Source: Chryseobacterium sediminis (GTDB lineage: Bacteria; Bacteroidota; Bacteroidia; Flavobacteriales; Weeksellaceae). From it: a stretch of 64,000 nucleotides of DNA. Both the position numbers and the translations under genes were made by a program. Below are positions 7,721 to 16,800 of the stretch, in pieces (positions within the stretch are counted from its first letter, which is position 1; every line of letters begins with the position of its first letter). The notes under the pieces were generated by a model. It ran no database searches, was not told where the DNA came from, and saw only the letters and a program-made list of their open reading frames with translations. Location of the stretch: contig NZ_VUNZ01000001.1 of the NCBI RefSeq assembly GCF_008386505.1, positions 1,481,937-1,545,936 of the forward strand. The letters are read 5' to 3'.

Positions 7721-8698
7721 ATGAAAACAATTTCAAGACAATTAATTGCAAGCCTGTCGCTTGGCTTAGTGATGAGCAATATGACAATGGCCCAATCCAA
7801 ACAAAAATTAACTTTAAACAATCACATCATGGAAAACCATCCTATCCACTACAGAAACATCAAGGTAAATGATCTAAATCTGTTTTACAGAGAAGCAGGC
7901 CCAGCCGATGCTCCTGCAATACTTCTTCTGCACGGATATCCTACCTCATCCCATATGTTCAGAAACCTGATCCCGATTTTGAGTAAAAAATACCATGTCA
8001 TCGCTCCGGATCTGCCTGGTTTTGGTTATTCTGATGCTCCGGATCATCAGCAGTTCTCATACACTTTTGACCACCTTGCAGAAACGGTACAGGCATTTAT
8101 AGACCAACTGGGAATGAAACGTTTTGCGGTTTATATCTTTGATTATGGCGCTCCGGTAGGATTACGTCTTGCCATGAACAATCCTGAAAAGATCACGGGA
8201 ATTGTTTCTCAAAACGGAAATGCCTATGAAGAAGGATTAAGCAAAGAATGGAATCCTATACAGAAATACTGGAAAGATCCTTCACAAGCCAACCGTCTTG
8301 CGCTGAAAGATTTTGTGTCTAAAGAAGCAACCGTCTTTCAATACGTCCATGGTGTTTCCGATCCTTCTCTCATTGCACCGGAATCCTACACCCTTGATCA
8401 GAAATTCCTTGACAGACCAGGTAATATAGAAATCCAACTGGACTTAGTAAGAGACTACAGAACCAATGTTGCTTTGTATCCTAAATTCCATGAATATTTC
8501 AGAAAACACCAGCCGAAAGTATTATTGGTGTGGGGAAATAAAGATCCTTATTTCCTGCCTGCAGGAGCTGAAGCTTATAAAAAAGATCTGCCGGATGCGA
8601 AATTAAAATTTTATGACACAGGCCACTTCGCCCTTGAGACCAATGCTGAAGAAATAGGTGCTGAGATATTTGAATTTATGGGAACGCTGCCTCAATAG
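7721..8698 (+). CDS. Exported alpha/beta hydrolase (epoxide hydrolase/haloalkane dehalogenase type)
   Basis: I take ATG 7721, giving 325 residues with a signal peptide (MKTISRQLIASLSLGLVMSN..MAQ); the open frame reaches a TTG at 7700 that overlaps the promoter. HGYP (71-74) forms the oxyanion hole. FDYGAP puts Asp141 at the nucleophile position, as in haloalkane dehalogenases and epoxide hydrolases rather than Ser esterases. LLVWGNKDPYF carries the acid, and TGHFALE near the C-terminus the catalytic His. The protein should act in the periplasm on an ester, epoxide or halide; the substrate is not determined. A quinone oxidoreductase-like gene follows after 44 bases, so an operon under the LysR regulator is likely. 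Confidence 0.85.
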   Translation: MKTISRQLIASLSLGLVMSNMTMAQSKQKLTLNNHIMENHPIHYRNIKVNDLNLFYREAGPADAPAILLLHGYPTSSHMFRNLIPILSKKYHVIAPDLPGFGYSDAPDHQQFSYTFDHLAETVQAFIDQLGMKRFAVYIFDYGAPVGLRLAMNNPEKITGIVSQNGNAYEEGLSKEWNPIQKYWKDPSQANRLALKDFVSKEATVFQYVHGVSDPSLIAPESYTLDQKFLDRPGNIEIQLDLVRDYRTNVALYPKFHEYFRKHQPKVLLVWGNKDPYFLPAGAEAYKKDLPDAKLKFYDTGHFALETNAEEIGAEIFEFMGTLPQ

Positions 8699-8742
8699 TC
8701 AATGTAAGTTTTAAACTTTTAAAAAGTAAGCGAAATTATTGT

Positions 8743-9705
8743 ATGAAAACAATCATCATTAAAAACTATGGCGGACCGGAAGTACTGGAGGTAACGGAAA
8801 GCCCCATTCCTTTTATAACGGAACCTTCTCAGGTATTGGTGAAAGTGAGAGCAACTTCGGTAAACCCTCTGGATTATCAGGTAAGACGCGGAGACTATGC
8901 ATCACACTTTGAATTACCTCTCACAACCGGTCACGATATTGCCGGTGATGTTATCACAGTAGGTGAAGCCGTAAAAAAATGGAAACCTGGTGATAAAGTC
9001 TATTATTCTCCTCGTTTTGGTGGTACAGGCAGCTATTCTGAATACCATGTTACCGACGAATCCTCATTATCAAGAATGCCTGATAATCTTAGCTACGAGG
9101 AAGCAGCAGCCATTCCACTTATTGGAGGAACGGTATGGGAAATGCTTGTGGTAAGGGCCCGGATCAAAAAAGGAGACCGCATTCTCATTCTCGGAGGGGC
9201 AGGTGGTGTTGGCTCACTCGCCATACAGGTGGCTAAATCCCTAGGTGCTTATGTGTACACAACAGGACAGCGCATTTTACACGAAAAGCTTCAGCATCTT
9301 GGGGCGGATGTAGTCATTGATCATCATAAAGAAAACTGGGTTGAAAAAATACAGTCTTACACCAACGGAAAAGGTGTTGATGTGATTATTGATACGGTTG
9401 GAGAAAGCACACTCTCAGACAGCCCGCTTGCTTTAGCTGATTATGGAGCTGTTGTAACGTTGGTTGATATTGCCCAGCCACAGAACCTTATCCACGCCTG
9501 GGAAAAAAATGCAACCTATCATTTCGTTTTTACCAGACAAAGCAGGGATGAACTTCATCATATTACCCAATTAATTGAAACCGGACAGATAAAACCAGTC
9601 ATAGACAGCATCTACCCTCTTGAAGAGATTCAAAAAGCCCATCAGAGAATAGAGGATTCTCAACGGGACAGACCTTTATTAGGGAAAATCGTATTGTCAT
9701 TGTAA
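8743..9705 (+). CDS. NADP-dependent zinc-less alcohol dehydrogenase / quinone oxidoreductase-like
   Basis: The 320-residue protein is a medium-chain dehydrogenase/reductase of the quinone oxidoreductase branch. A GroES-like N-terminal half contains VRATSVNPLDYQVRRGDY and TGHDIAG. A Rossmann half contains GGAGGVGSLAIQVAKSLGA (about 147-165). The structural and catalytic zinc cysteines of alcohol dehydrogenases are absent, as usual for this branch. It probably reduces quinones or alpha,beta-unsaturated carbonyls with NADPH. Its gene lies just after the exported hydrolase; a shared detoxification role is plausible but inferred. Confidence 0.88.
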   Translation: MKTIIIKNYGGPEVLEVTESPIPFITEPSQVLVKVRATSVNPLDYQVRRGDYASHFELPLTTGHDIAGDVITVGEAVKKWKPGDKVYYSPRFGGTGSYSEYHVTDESSLSRMPDNLSYEEAAAIPLIGGTVWEMLVVRARIKKGDRILILGGAGGVGSLAIQVAKSLGAYVYTTGQRILHEKLQHLGADVVIDHHKENWVEKIQSYTNGKGVDVIIDTVGESTLSDSPLALADYGAVVTLVDIAQPQNLIHAWEKNATYHFVFTRQSRDELHHITQLIETGQIKPVIDSIYPLEEIQKAHQRIEDSQRDRPLLGKIVLSL

Positions 9706-9799
9706 ATGAATATAATTCTGGGAAAAAACATTCCGTTCTACTAACCTGTTATTGATCCGTTTTATAGCAAATCATTATATTTGAAAAAACATCTCAAAA

Positions 9800-11029
9800 A
9801 TGTTTTCTTCGGATATGGAAAAGAAGTTGGCATTGGAGCATTTAAAGCTTGCAACATTAGATAGTCAGGGATTAACACAGAATACACCGTTCGGAACCGG
9901 AAAAGAAGCGGTTCTTCATGCTTTGGAGCATCTTGGATATATACAGATTGATACTTTGTCTATGGTGGAGCGCGCCCATCATCATACGCTTTGGACGAGA
10001 ATTCCGGACTTTAAGGCAAATTATCTGGATGAACTGGTAGAAGAGCGTAAAGTATTTGAATATTGGTTTCACGCTGCTTCTTATCTTCCAATGCAGGATT
10101 TCCGGTATGTTTTGCCTCAAATGCTGACCATCAAACGAGGAGAATCCCGTTACTATAATGCAGATCCAAAAGTAATGGAATATGTTATAGACATCATCCG
10201 CAATGAAGGTCCTCAACGGGCAAGAGATTTTGAAAACGAAAGTCATAAAGCAGGAACCTGGTGGAACTGGAAGCCCGCCAAGCTAGCTCTTGAAAGACTT
10301 TTTATGCAGGGAGATCTCATGATCAGCGGACGCTCCGGTATGCAGAAGACCTATGATCTGGCTGAAAGGGTTCTTCCCTCTTCCGTTAATACCACAGAAC
10401 CTACGCCACCTGAGCTGGCAGAATATCTGGTAACAACCAACCTCCGAGCTTATGGATTTACTACGGTGAAGCAGATTACTCATCTTAGGAATGGCAATGA
10501 TCTGAAAAAGAATGTGAATGAGGTGTTACAAACTATGCTGGAAGAAGACAGAATATCTAAAGTCAAAGTTGATAGAGGAAACTCTGTCTTTGTTCAAAAT
10601 AATCAATTAGAGAAAACCTTTGATCTGACAGATTCCAAGGTATGGCTGCTTTCTCCGTTCGATAATTCTATTATTCACCGTGACCGGATCAGGCAGATTT
10701 TTGATTTTGATTTCCGGTTAGAATGTTATACGCCAAAGGAAAAAAGACAGTATGGTTATTTCTGCCTGCCCATTCTGTTTGGAGATCAGTTTATCGGAAG
10801 AGTGGACTGTAAAGCGCACAGAAAGGAAAAAAAGTTTGAGCTTATCCATCTACATATTGAAAACCATACAATAGCCCCGGAAGTATGGCTTCCCCCTTTT
10901 GCAGAAACCGTAAAACGTTTTGCAGTCTTCAATAGCTGTGAATCATTAGTACTGACGAAAGTAAGCCCTTCAAAATTGGGTTCTATGGTAAAAAAAGTAT
11001 TATCCTCCGGATCAAAGCTAAAAAAATAG
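9800..11029 (+). CDS. YcaQ/AlkX-like winged-helix DNA glycosylase
   Basis: The 409-residue protein matches the HTH_42 family, whose Escherichia coli member YcaQ unhooks interstrand DNA crosslinks. The catalytic QxD motif is visible as Q49-I50-D51 in LGYIQIDTLS, followed by ERAHHHTLWTR. Several winged-helix segments follow (LAEYLVTTNLRAYGFTTVKQ), and the C-terminal beta region ends near APEVWLPPF. It is cytoplasmic and stands alone. A start at the in-frame ATG 9815 is also possible. It may repair alkylation or natural-product crosslinks. Confidence 0.85.
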   Translation: MFSSDMEKKLALEHLKLATLDSQGLTQNTPFGTGKEAVLHALEHLGYIQIDTLSMVERAHHHTLWTRIPDFKANYLDELVEERKVFEYWFHAASYLPMQDFRYVLPQMLTIKRGESRYYNADPKVMEYVIDIIRNEGPQRARDFENESHKAGTWWNWKPAKLALERLFMQGDLMISGRSGMQKTYDLAERVLPSSVNTTEPTPPELAEYLVTTNLRAYGFTTVKQITHLRNGNDLKKNVNEVLQTMLEEDRISKVKVDRGNSVFVQNNQLEKTFDLTDSKVWLLSPFDNSIIHRDRIRQIFDFDFRLECYTPKEKRQYGYFCLPILFGDQFIGRVDCKAHRKEKKFELIHLHIENHTIAPEVWLPPFAETVKRFAVFNSCESLVLTKVSPSKLGSMVKKVLSSGSKLKK

Positions 11030-11050
11030 GCTTCATTGATATTAAAAAAC

Positions 11051-11081
11051 AAATCGCATTATTGACTTAATAATGCGATTT
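11051..11081. terminator. Bidirectional terminator between converging genes
   Basis: AAATCGCATTATT and AATAATGCGATTT form a perfect 13-bp stem with a GACTT loop, followed on the plus side by TATTTTTT. It lies between the YcaQ-like gene and the adenosine deaminase gene, which converge. Confidence 0.8.
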
Positions 11082-11102
11082 TATTTTTTCAGGAAACCCT
11101 GA

Positions 11103-12611
11103 TTAGTTTAATTTCTGATTCGTTTTCTGGACAAAATCATTCCATTGCTGATTCAGATAAGCTACCGCTTTCTTTTTCTCATTTTCATTCAGAGAAGAAT
11201 AATTAATGGAATTGAAAACCAGTTTTTTCAATGCTTTCACATCCAATTCCCAATATACCTGCGCTACCCAAAAATCATAGCTAAGCCCTTTATATCCGTA
11301 TACGGAAGGATCATCACTGCTGATGGAACACTGTATTCCATTGCTTAATAATACTCTGGCAGGGTGGTTTCTCATGTCACTTACATACCCCAGAACCTGG
11401 TTACTTATAGGACTTACCTCAACCAGTTTGTTCTGTTTTCTGATCTGCTCCATTGTTTTTGGAAAATAGATCAGATTTAGTCCGTGGCCAATTCTTTTAT
11501 TGTTTAATAAGGCAATATCCAGAACATTTTTATTCAGGGCAGAATTACTTTCTCCGGCGTGAAGGAAAAGAGGCATTTCTACCCCATACTTTTTATTAAG
11601 GTCGTTCAGTTTTGACCAGTTTTTCTCAAAAAAACTGATGTTATGTCCTGCGGCTTCATCAGCCACAAGGTCAAAGCCTGAGATCATATCCGGAAATTCT
11701 TTTTTCATCTCAAATGCTGTTTCCAGCTGTTTTCCGATACTTTCATTATTAAGAAATTTAAAGCTTGAATAAATCAGCTTCAGGGTGAACTGCGGATCAG
11801 ATTTGTGTACTTCTTTCAGAATATCCTGCAGATCTGTGATGGTCGTTTTCAATGGATATTTCCCATGCTGGAAATCGTAAAGCTCATCAAAAATATATCT
11901 TATTTCTACATGCTGTACTTTATCTTTGATTAAATCCTGAAATCCTTTCAAATAATATTCTTTAAAGAATGGGCGATATGGAAGCAGTAAATTGATACGC
12001 TTAAAACGTTTTTCAAATTCAATCCAATAATCTGTATAGGAACAGAGATTATCACGTTTCAGAGTAAGAAGTTCCTGCAATTGTTTTTCAAAATCAGGGT
12101 TTGCGTTCAGTTTCTTATCAAGACTTACAAATCCGTTCGGAACTTTTCCTTTCTCAAAAAAAGCCAGCTGTCCGAAAATGAACTGGTCATTATCTTTCTG
12201 ATCGTAAACATAGCATTCCTGATATTTTCTGGCAGCCGAAATAATCCATTTCACCTCTGTTATCCCTCCACTGTGGGTGTGCAGTAAACCTCCTTTCGGC
12301 ATGGTCTGTAATATTTCGTACAGCTTACTGTTTTCTATTAAGGGTCTTAATTCATAAAAAGAGCTGTTGTATAAGGATATTTTTTTGGATTCTGTATCAC
12401 TCAGAAATTGCTTACGTATCTGGAATAGCTTTTTATCCAAAGCTATTTCAGCATCAGACAGTTTTATATCGGCATCAAATGCCATGGCTTTATTTTCTTC
12501 TTCAGATACTTTCCAGTTCTGCTGGTAAGCAGAGATTTCGGTTACTTTATTTTGTCCCCAAAACAAAGGTGTTCCCAAAAGTGATATATAAATAAGGTAT
12601 TTTTTCATCAT
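11103..12611 (-). CDS. Exported adenosine deaminase-like hydrolase (ADGF-type)
   Basis: The 502-residue protein has a signal peptide (MMKKYLIYISLLGTPLFWGQ), so it acts outside the cytoplasm. Adenosine/AMP deaminase motifs are in order: LLHTHSGG (zinc His pair, about 112-118), PLFLHAGES (third His and catalytic Glu region), RIGHGLNL, and SISSDDPSVYG (catalytic Asp pair). The long N-terminal extension (about 100 residues) and the export signal resemble the secreted ADGF/CECR1 group rather than the cytoplasmic 330-residue enzymes. It should convert adenosine to inosine for purine scavenging or to remove extracellular adenosine. It is a single gene. Confidence 0.85.
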   Translation of the reverse strand: MMKKYLIYISLLGTPLFWGQNKVTEISAYQQNWKVSEEENKAMAFDADIKLSDAEIALDKKLFQIRKQFLSDTESKKISLYNSSFYELRPLIENSKLYEILQTMPKGGLLHTHSGGITEVKWIISAARKYQECYVYDQKDNDQFIFGQLAFFEKGKVPNGFVSLDKKLNANPDFEKQLQELLTLKRDNLCSYTDYWIEFEKRFKRINLLLPYRPFFKEYYLKGFQDLIKDKVQHVEIRYIFDELYDFQHGKYPLKTTITDLQDILKEVHKSDPQFTLKLIYSSFKFLNNESIGKQLETAFEMKKEFPDMISGFDLVADEAAGHNISFFEKNWSKLNDLNKKYGVEMPLFLHAGESNSALNKNVLDIALLNNKRIGHGLNLIYFPKTMEQIRKQNKLVEVSPISNQVLGYVSDMRNHPARVLLSNGIQCSISSDDPSVYGYKGLSYDFWVAQVYWELDVKALKKLVFNSINYSSLNENEKKKAVAYLNQQWNDFVQKTNQKLN

Positions 12612-12881
12612 AATAAATATTGGAGGAGTTTTTTGTATTATCGGTTATGTTCTAACCGTTAAAAGTAGCTTGTTACAGCAAAAATTGTGCAGAGTAAAGC
12701 TATTTCAAAAATAAGATTTATTTTTCTGTTAAAAAACTTCAGGAAGCTTTTCCAGTTAAATAAAATTAATTAAAACTGAACCTGTAGATTTTACCTTTCA
12801 GCATTGCAAAAAACCACAGCATCATTAAAAATTAATAACACTGTGGTTTCTTGAGTATTAAAGAATTCATTTATCAATTCC

Positions 12882-13802
12882 TTACTGAAAAGAATTTCTA
12901 AATTCCAATGGTGAAATTCTGGTTTTATTTTTAAACAGTTTTGTAAAGGACTGCGGATGTTCAAAACCCAGTTCATAAGCAATTTCACTTACTGAGCGAT
13001 CTGTCGTGGAGAGCTTTTCCTTTGCTTTTTCAATCAATTTATCATGAATAAACTGCTGGGTACTTTTTCCGGTAAGAGTTGTCAACAGCCGGCTAAGGTA
13101 ATTGGGAGAAATTCCAAGCTCTTTGGCTGTGAACTGTACTGTAGGCAGCCCTTTTGATATGAGATCATTATCATTGAAATAATCTGTCAATAAAGTTTCT
13201 AAACGGCTAAGAATGGTATGATGGGTTATTTTCCTGGTGATAAACTGCCTTTCATAAAACCTTTCAGAGTAATTGAGCAATGTTTCAATATGGGAGATTA
13301 TAATATTCTGACTGAATTTATCAATCACTGCATGATATTCGTGTTCAATATTTTCTATAATTCCATTGATTGTAAGTTCTTCTTTTTTTGAAAGAAACAG
13401 AGCTTCATTCACAGAATAGTCAAAAAAATCATATTGTTTTATGGTTTTTGCCAGTGAGGTCTTCCATAGAAAATCAGGATGAATCAAGAGCATCCAGCCA
13501 GATTGTTTCTCCTTGAGACCGGAATCTGCTTCAATCCTGAAAACCTGATTCGGGGAAATAAAAAATAAAGTTCCTTCATCAAAATCATATTCCTGCTGAC
13601 CATATTTCAGTTTGCCATTCAATCCTATTTTCAAAGAAATCTGGTAAAAATCCAACATCCAGTTAACTTCTCCAATGTCATCAGGCCGTTTGACATCTTT
13701 GTAGTCAATCACACTGATGAGCGGATGTTCAGGAGGTGGCAATCCTCTTGAACGGTGAAATTCTGTGATGGTTTTTATTCTTTTTACAGCCCGTCTTTCC
13801 AT
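12882..13802 (-). CDS. AraC family transcriptional regulator (paralogue of the one at 4693)
   Basis: I place the start at ATG 13800-13802, giving 306 residues. The open frame runs on to 13877 but would add 25 Cys/Ile-rich residues absent from the paralogue and would run into the repeat. The sensor part includes LPPPEHPLISVIDY and LKYGQQEYDFDEGTLFFISPN (same layout as 4693-5613). The C-terminal two helix-turn-helices contain SVSEIAYELGFEHPQSF and end in ISPLEFRNSFQ. The target is unknown; it lies head-on to nothing obvious and between two reductase or deaminase genes. Confidence 0.88.
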   Translation of the reverse strand: MERRAVKRIKTITEFHRSRGLPPPEHPLISVIDYKDVKRPDDIGEVNWMLDFYQISLKIGLNGKLKYGQQEYDFDEGTLFFISPNQVFRIEADSGLKEKQSGWMLLIHPDFLWKTSLAKTIKQYDFFDYSVNEALFLSKKEELTINGIIENIEHEYHAVIDKFSQNIIISHIETLLNYSERFYERQFITRKITHHTILSRLETLLTDYFNDNDLISKGLPTVQFTAKELGISPNYLSRLLTTLTGKSTQQFIHDKLIEKAKEKLSTTDRSVSEIAYELGFEHPQSFTKLFKNKTRISPLEFRNSFQ

Positions 13803-13875
13803 ATCTATAAAATTACAAATTGTTTTACAAGTTATTAGCCTGCAGATAACACATATTTTGTGGTTAATAATGTAC

Positions 13876-14027
13876 ACTTAAGCAAAAATCAAAGATTTTT
13901 AAAAACTTATGTGTACTTATTCTGCGTAATGATAATCTCTAAAGCTTACTTAAGTGTTTAAAGCTTTTGTAACTTTTGTGGTTTTATTTTACCGCAGATC
14001 TCACAGATTTTCACAGATGTTTGTGGT
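13876..14027 (-). repeat. Inverted single copy of the 3488-4110 repeat
   Basis: Read on the minus strand this segment reproduces the repeat at 3488-4110. It carries the TGTGAGATCTGCGGT module (13990-14027), then CTTTAAACACTTAAGTAAGC, TTTAGAGATTATCATTACGC and the final TTTTTGCTTAAGTGTA. It lies between the AraC and NmrA-like genes and is in the opposite direction to the tandem copies 10 kb away. Confidence 0.85.
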
Positions 14028-14033
14028 ACAATA

Positions 14034-14945
14034 CTACACTTCCTCATTTTGGTAAGCAACGGCAAATTCCCTTGCAAAGTCAGCCAGTTTTATTTTTCCT
14101 AAAACGGGTGGATGCTGATCATAATCTTCATACAGAATTCCGCTTCTCTGTGCTGCCTGAGTTTCTACAAAGCCTTTAGCCGCCTGTTCATTGAAACCGA
14201 TATCAAGCCAGCTTTTCAATAATTCCTGATCTGAAATCACTTTCCACTGTAGATCCGGTTTACCGATTGATTTACCCAAAGCTTTTGCAATTTCATTAGG
14301 AGAAACCTCATCACTGGCCACATAATGTATTGTCCTTCCATCAAATGGTTGTTCAATTTCCTCAGCTACAGTATCTGCAATATCCAATGGAGAAACCCAC
14401 GGCTCTTTCTGATCTCCTCCCCAATTGGAAATAATAGCCCCTTGGTTTTTTATCGTATGGATAAACGAAAACATATTGAAATAAATACCAACAGGACGAA
14501 TGAATTTAATCGCAATATCATCAGGTAATTGTTTCAGAATCTGTTCTACATGATGATGAAAAACAATAATCCCTGTCCCCTGATCCGTATGGGCACCAAT
14601 ACTGCTGAGGTGAACAATTTTCTTCACTCCCGAACGTTCCACAGCAGTTTTGTAATGCTTCCCTATTTCACTGATCTTCCCGATAAAATCAATGTTTTTA
14701 TCAAATAAATCTCCCGCGGCTTCCATTGTTTCCATTAAATAAACAATGTCTGCTCCTGTAAATGTTTCTGTAAGAAATTCTACATCAAACATACTTCCTA
14801 TAGCGGCCTTGGCTCCTAAAGCTTCAATAGCAGACTTTCTTTCTGCATTACTGCTGATCACCGTTACCGAGTGTCCTTTTTGTACAAGTTCTTTTGTAAG
14901 TGGCTTTCCGATGTTCCCGATGGAACCTGTTAAAACAATATTCAT
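14034..14945 (-). CDS. NmrA-like NAD(P)-binding protein (atypical SDR)
   Basis: The 303-residue protein starts with a Rossmann glycine motif TGSIGNIGKPL, followed by VISSNAERKSAIEALG and a short acidic loop. This matches the NmrA/QOR2-like atypical SDRs that act as quinone reductases or redox sensors. The classical SDR Tyr-x3-Lys pair is not obvious, which is normal for the group. It is transcribed alone towards the repeat and is divergent from the efflux operon. Substrate unknown. Confidence 0.85.
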   Translation of the reverse strand: MNIVLTGSIGNIGKPLTKELVQKGHSVTVISSNAERKSAIEALGAKAAIGSMFDVEFLTETFTGADIVYLMETMEAAGDLFDKNIDFIGKISEIGKHYKTAVERSGVKKIVHLSSIGAHTDQGTGIIVFHHHVEQILKQLPDDIAIKFIRPVGIYFNMFSFIHTIKNQGAIISNWGGDQKEPWVSPLDIADTVAEEIEQPFDGRTIHYVASDEVSPNEIAKALGKSIGKPDLQWKVISDQELLKSWLDIGFNEQAAKGFVETQAAQRSGILYEDYDQHPPVLGKIKLADFAREFAVAYQNEEV

Positions 14946-15094
14946 TTCTTTAATTTTTTGTTGATGTAAAATTCCGAAATGTGTCTAAAGAAGATTTCGC
15001 CAGATCTATCTTCTTCTTAGCCAAAAAAGCAAATCTGATTAACTGAACTTTTTTCAATAAACAGGCACTTTTTAACACTTTTTTAATCTATATC

Positions 15095-15126
15095 GGTTGC
15101 ACTTATTTTGAACTTTACCTACCTTT
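15095..15126 (+). promoter_or_regulatory. Possible promoter of the efflux operon
   Basis: TTG at 15095-15097 and TACCTTTG at 15119-15126 match the Bacteroidetes -33/-7 pattern with 21 bases between. The -7 box is only 9 bases before the first ATG, so the leader would be almost absent or translation would start later. Confidence 0.35.
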
Positions 15127-15135
15127 GTCCCCGGG

Positions 15136-15594
15136 ATGCGGAAAAGATTTCATCAATATTTGTACAGCTTGTTATTTGCATTGCTTACCGTTTTAGGTTG
15201 GTATTATGGGCAAATTCAGCAGTATATCTCTACCAATACTTCTTCCGGCCTTCATTTCACCACTGATCTTCTTGTTCACCAGAATAAAAGCAGTGAAGAA
15301 TCTTTTGCCTTTCTTACCAATCAGGAAGCTCATGATGCTTACAGAGTCAGCCATCCGCGTTACAACAAAATCCGAGCTAATCTTTCTGAAAACGACAATG
15401 AAAACGACGACAATGTAGATACTTCCGGTTCTACAGAACTTCTTGCACTTTTCAAAGATGGTTTCTGGCATCTGATCTCAGGTTTCGTCACTACATTTCA
15501 CAACAGACAAATCGCTGTTTCACTAGCTCAATCAGAACATTTAAAGCCTTTACATGATGATCTGTACATTCAGTACAGGGTCATCAGACTGTGA
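15136..15594 (+). CDS. Small membrane-anchored protein of unknown function in the efflux operon
   Basis: The 152-residue product has one N-terminal hydrophobic segment (YLYSLLFALLTVLGWYYG, residues 8-25), then a periplasm-facing region with an Asn/Asp-rich acidic stretch (ENDNENDDNVD, about 87-97) and a less polar end. I recognise no family. It is the first gene before the RND pump (104 bases before the fusion protein gene), on the same strand. It could be an accessory or regulatory peptide of the pump, or be unrelated. Confidence 0.55.
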   Translation: MRKRFHQYLYSLLFALLTVLGWYYGQIQQYISTNTSSGLHFTTDLLVHQNKSSEESFAFLTNQEAHDAYRVSHPRYNKIRANLSENDNENDDNVDTSGSTELLALFKDGFWHLISGFVTTFHNRQIAVSLAQSEHLKPLHDDLYIQYRVIRL

Positions 15595-15698
15595 TTTCAT
15601 AATATTTTTTCCGAAAATTTTTATATGCTTTCATTTCCTATTTGAGAGCAGGTAACTCTATTTTTCAATTATAAATTATTATAAAACAATATATTATC

Positions 15699-16784
15699 AT
15701 GGTCAAGAAAAGTCTCATGTATATCAACCTGTGCCTTATTTTCCTGTTTGCCGGCTGTCAGTCTGAAAAAAAGGAAAAAACAGAAGCAGCATCTTTCAAC
15801 GTTACAAGCCCACTTATAAAAGATACTTTAGTCAACAAAGATTATGTTGCGCAAATCCGTTCTATCAATCATATTGAGCTTCGTGCCCAGGAAAAAGGAT
15901 ACATTCAGTCTATTTATGTAGATGAAGGGCAATACGTACAGAAAGGACAGCTGCTGTTCAAAATCATGCCTAATCTTTATGAATCTGATGTAAACCGTGC
16001 AAAAGCAGAGTCTAAATATGCACAAATCGAATATCAGAATACCAAAAATCTTTCCGACAAAAACATTGTTGCCCCACAGGAAATGGCTATGGCTAAAGCG
16101 AAATATGAAAAAGCCCAGGCAGAACTTTCATCTATGAATACCCATTTAAAATTCACCGAAATCTATGCTCCTTTTACCGGGATTGTAGGAAAATTACATG
16201 TCAGAAAAGGAAGCCTTGTGGATGAAGGAGAACTGGTAACGGAACTTTCCGACAATAGTAAAATGTGGGTATACTTTAATGTACCGGAAGCTGAATATCT
16301 TAATCAGATGGATGCAAAAAAGGACAACAAGCCGATGCATGTACGCCTGAGAATGGCCAATGGCAAAGAGTTCACCCAAGACGGTATTGTAGAAACCATA
16401 GAGTCTGATTTTGACAACGAAACAGGAAATATTGCGTACAGAGCTACATTTCCCAACCCTAAAGGACTGTTGAGATACGGGGAAACCGGAAATATCGTCA
16501 TTACCTCGCCTTATGCTAATGCAATGATGATTCCCCAGAAGGCCACTTTTGAGGAGCTGGAAAAGAAATATGTCTATGTGATCGGCAAAGACGGCAAGGT
16601 ACATGCACGGGAAATAAAAGTAGCTGCTGAGCTGCCCCACATTTATGTAGTTTCTTCCGGGCTTGGAAAAGATGACAGAATCCTTCTGGAAGGTCTTAGA
16701 ATGGTTCAGGAAAACCAAAAGATTGGTTCAAAATACCAAAAGCCTGAAAAAGTAATGTCGAATCTGTATCTGTACGCCGAGTAA
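15699..16784 (+). CDS. RND efflux periplasmic adaptor (membrane fusion protein, lipoprotein)
   Basis: The 361-residue protein has a lipoprotein signal ending LFAGC (Cys20), so it is lipid-anchored. The lipoyl half-motifs IELRAQEKGYIQSIYVDEGQ and IYAPFTGIVGKLHVRKGSLV flank a short alpha-hairpin (about 95-150), followed by beta-barrel and membrane-proximal domains. It links the inner-membrane pump to the outer-membrane channel in a tripartite pump. The pump gene follows after 16 bases. Family AcrA/MexA. Confidence 0.93.
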   Translation: MVKKSLMYINLCLIFLFAGCQSEKKEKTEAASFNVTSPLIKDTLVNKDYVAQIRSINHIELRAQEKGYIQSIYVDEGQYVQKGQLLFKIMPNLYESDVNRAKAESKYAQIEYQNTKNLSDKNIVAPQEMAMAKAKYEKAQAELSSMNTHLKFTEIYAPFTGIVGKLHVRKGSLVDEGELVTELSDNSKMWVYFNVPEAEYLNQMDAKKDNKPMHVRLRMANGKEFTQDGIVETIESDFDNETGNIAYRATFPNPKGLLRYGETGNIVITSPYANAMMIPQKATFEELEKKYVYVIGKDGKVHAREIKVAAELPHIYVVSSGLGKDDRILLEGLRMVQENQKIGSKYQKPEKVMSNLYLYAE

Positions 16785-16800
16785 CCCTAAAAACAGCATT

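Noticed and set aside
13803-13877. N-terminal extension of the second AraC protein
   Set aside because: The 25 extra residues are absent from the paralogue and enter the repeat; the ATG at 13802 fits better.
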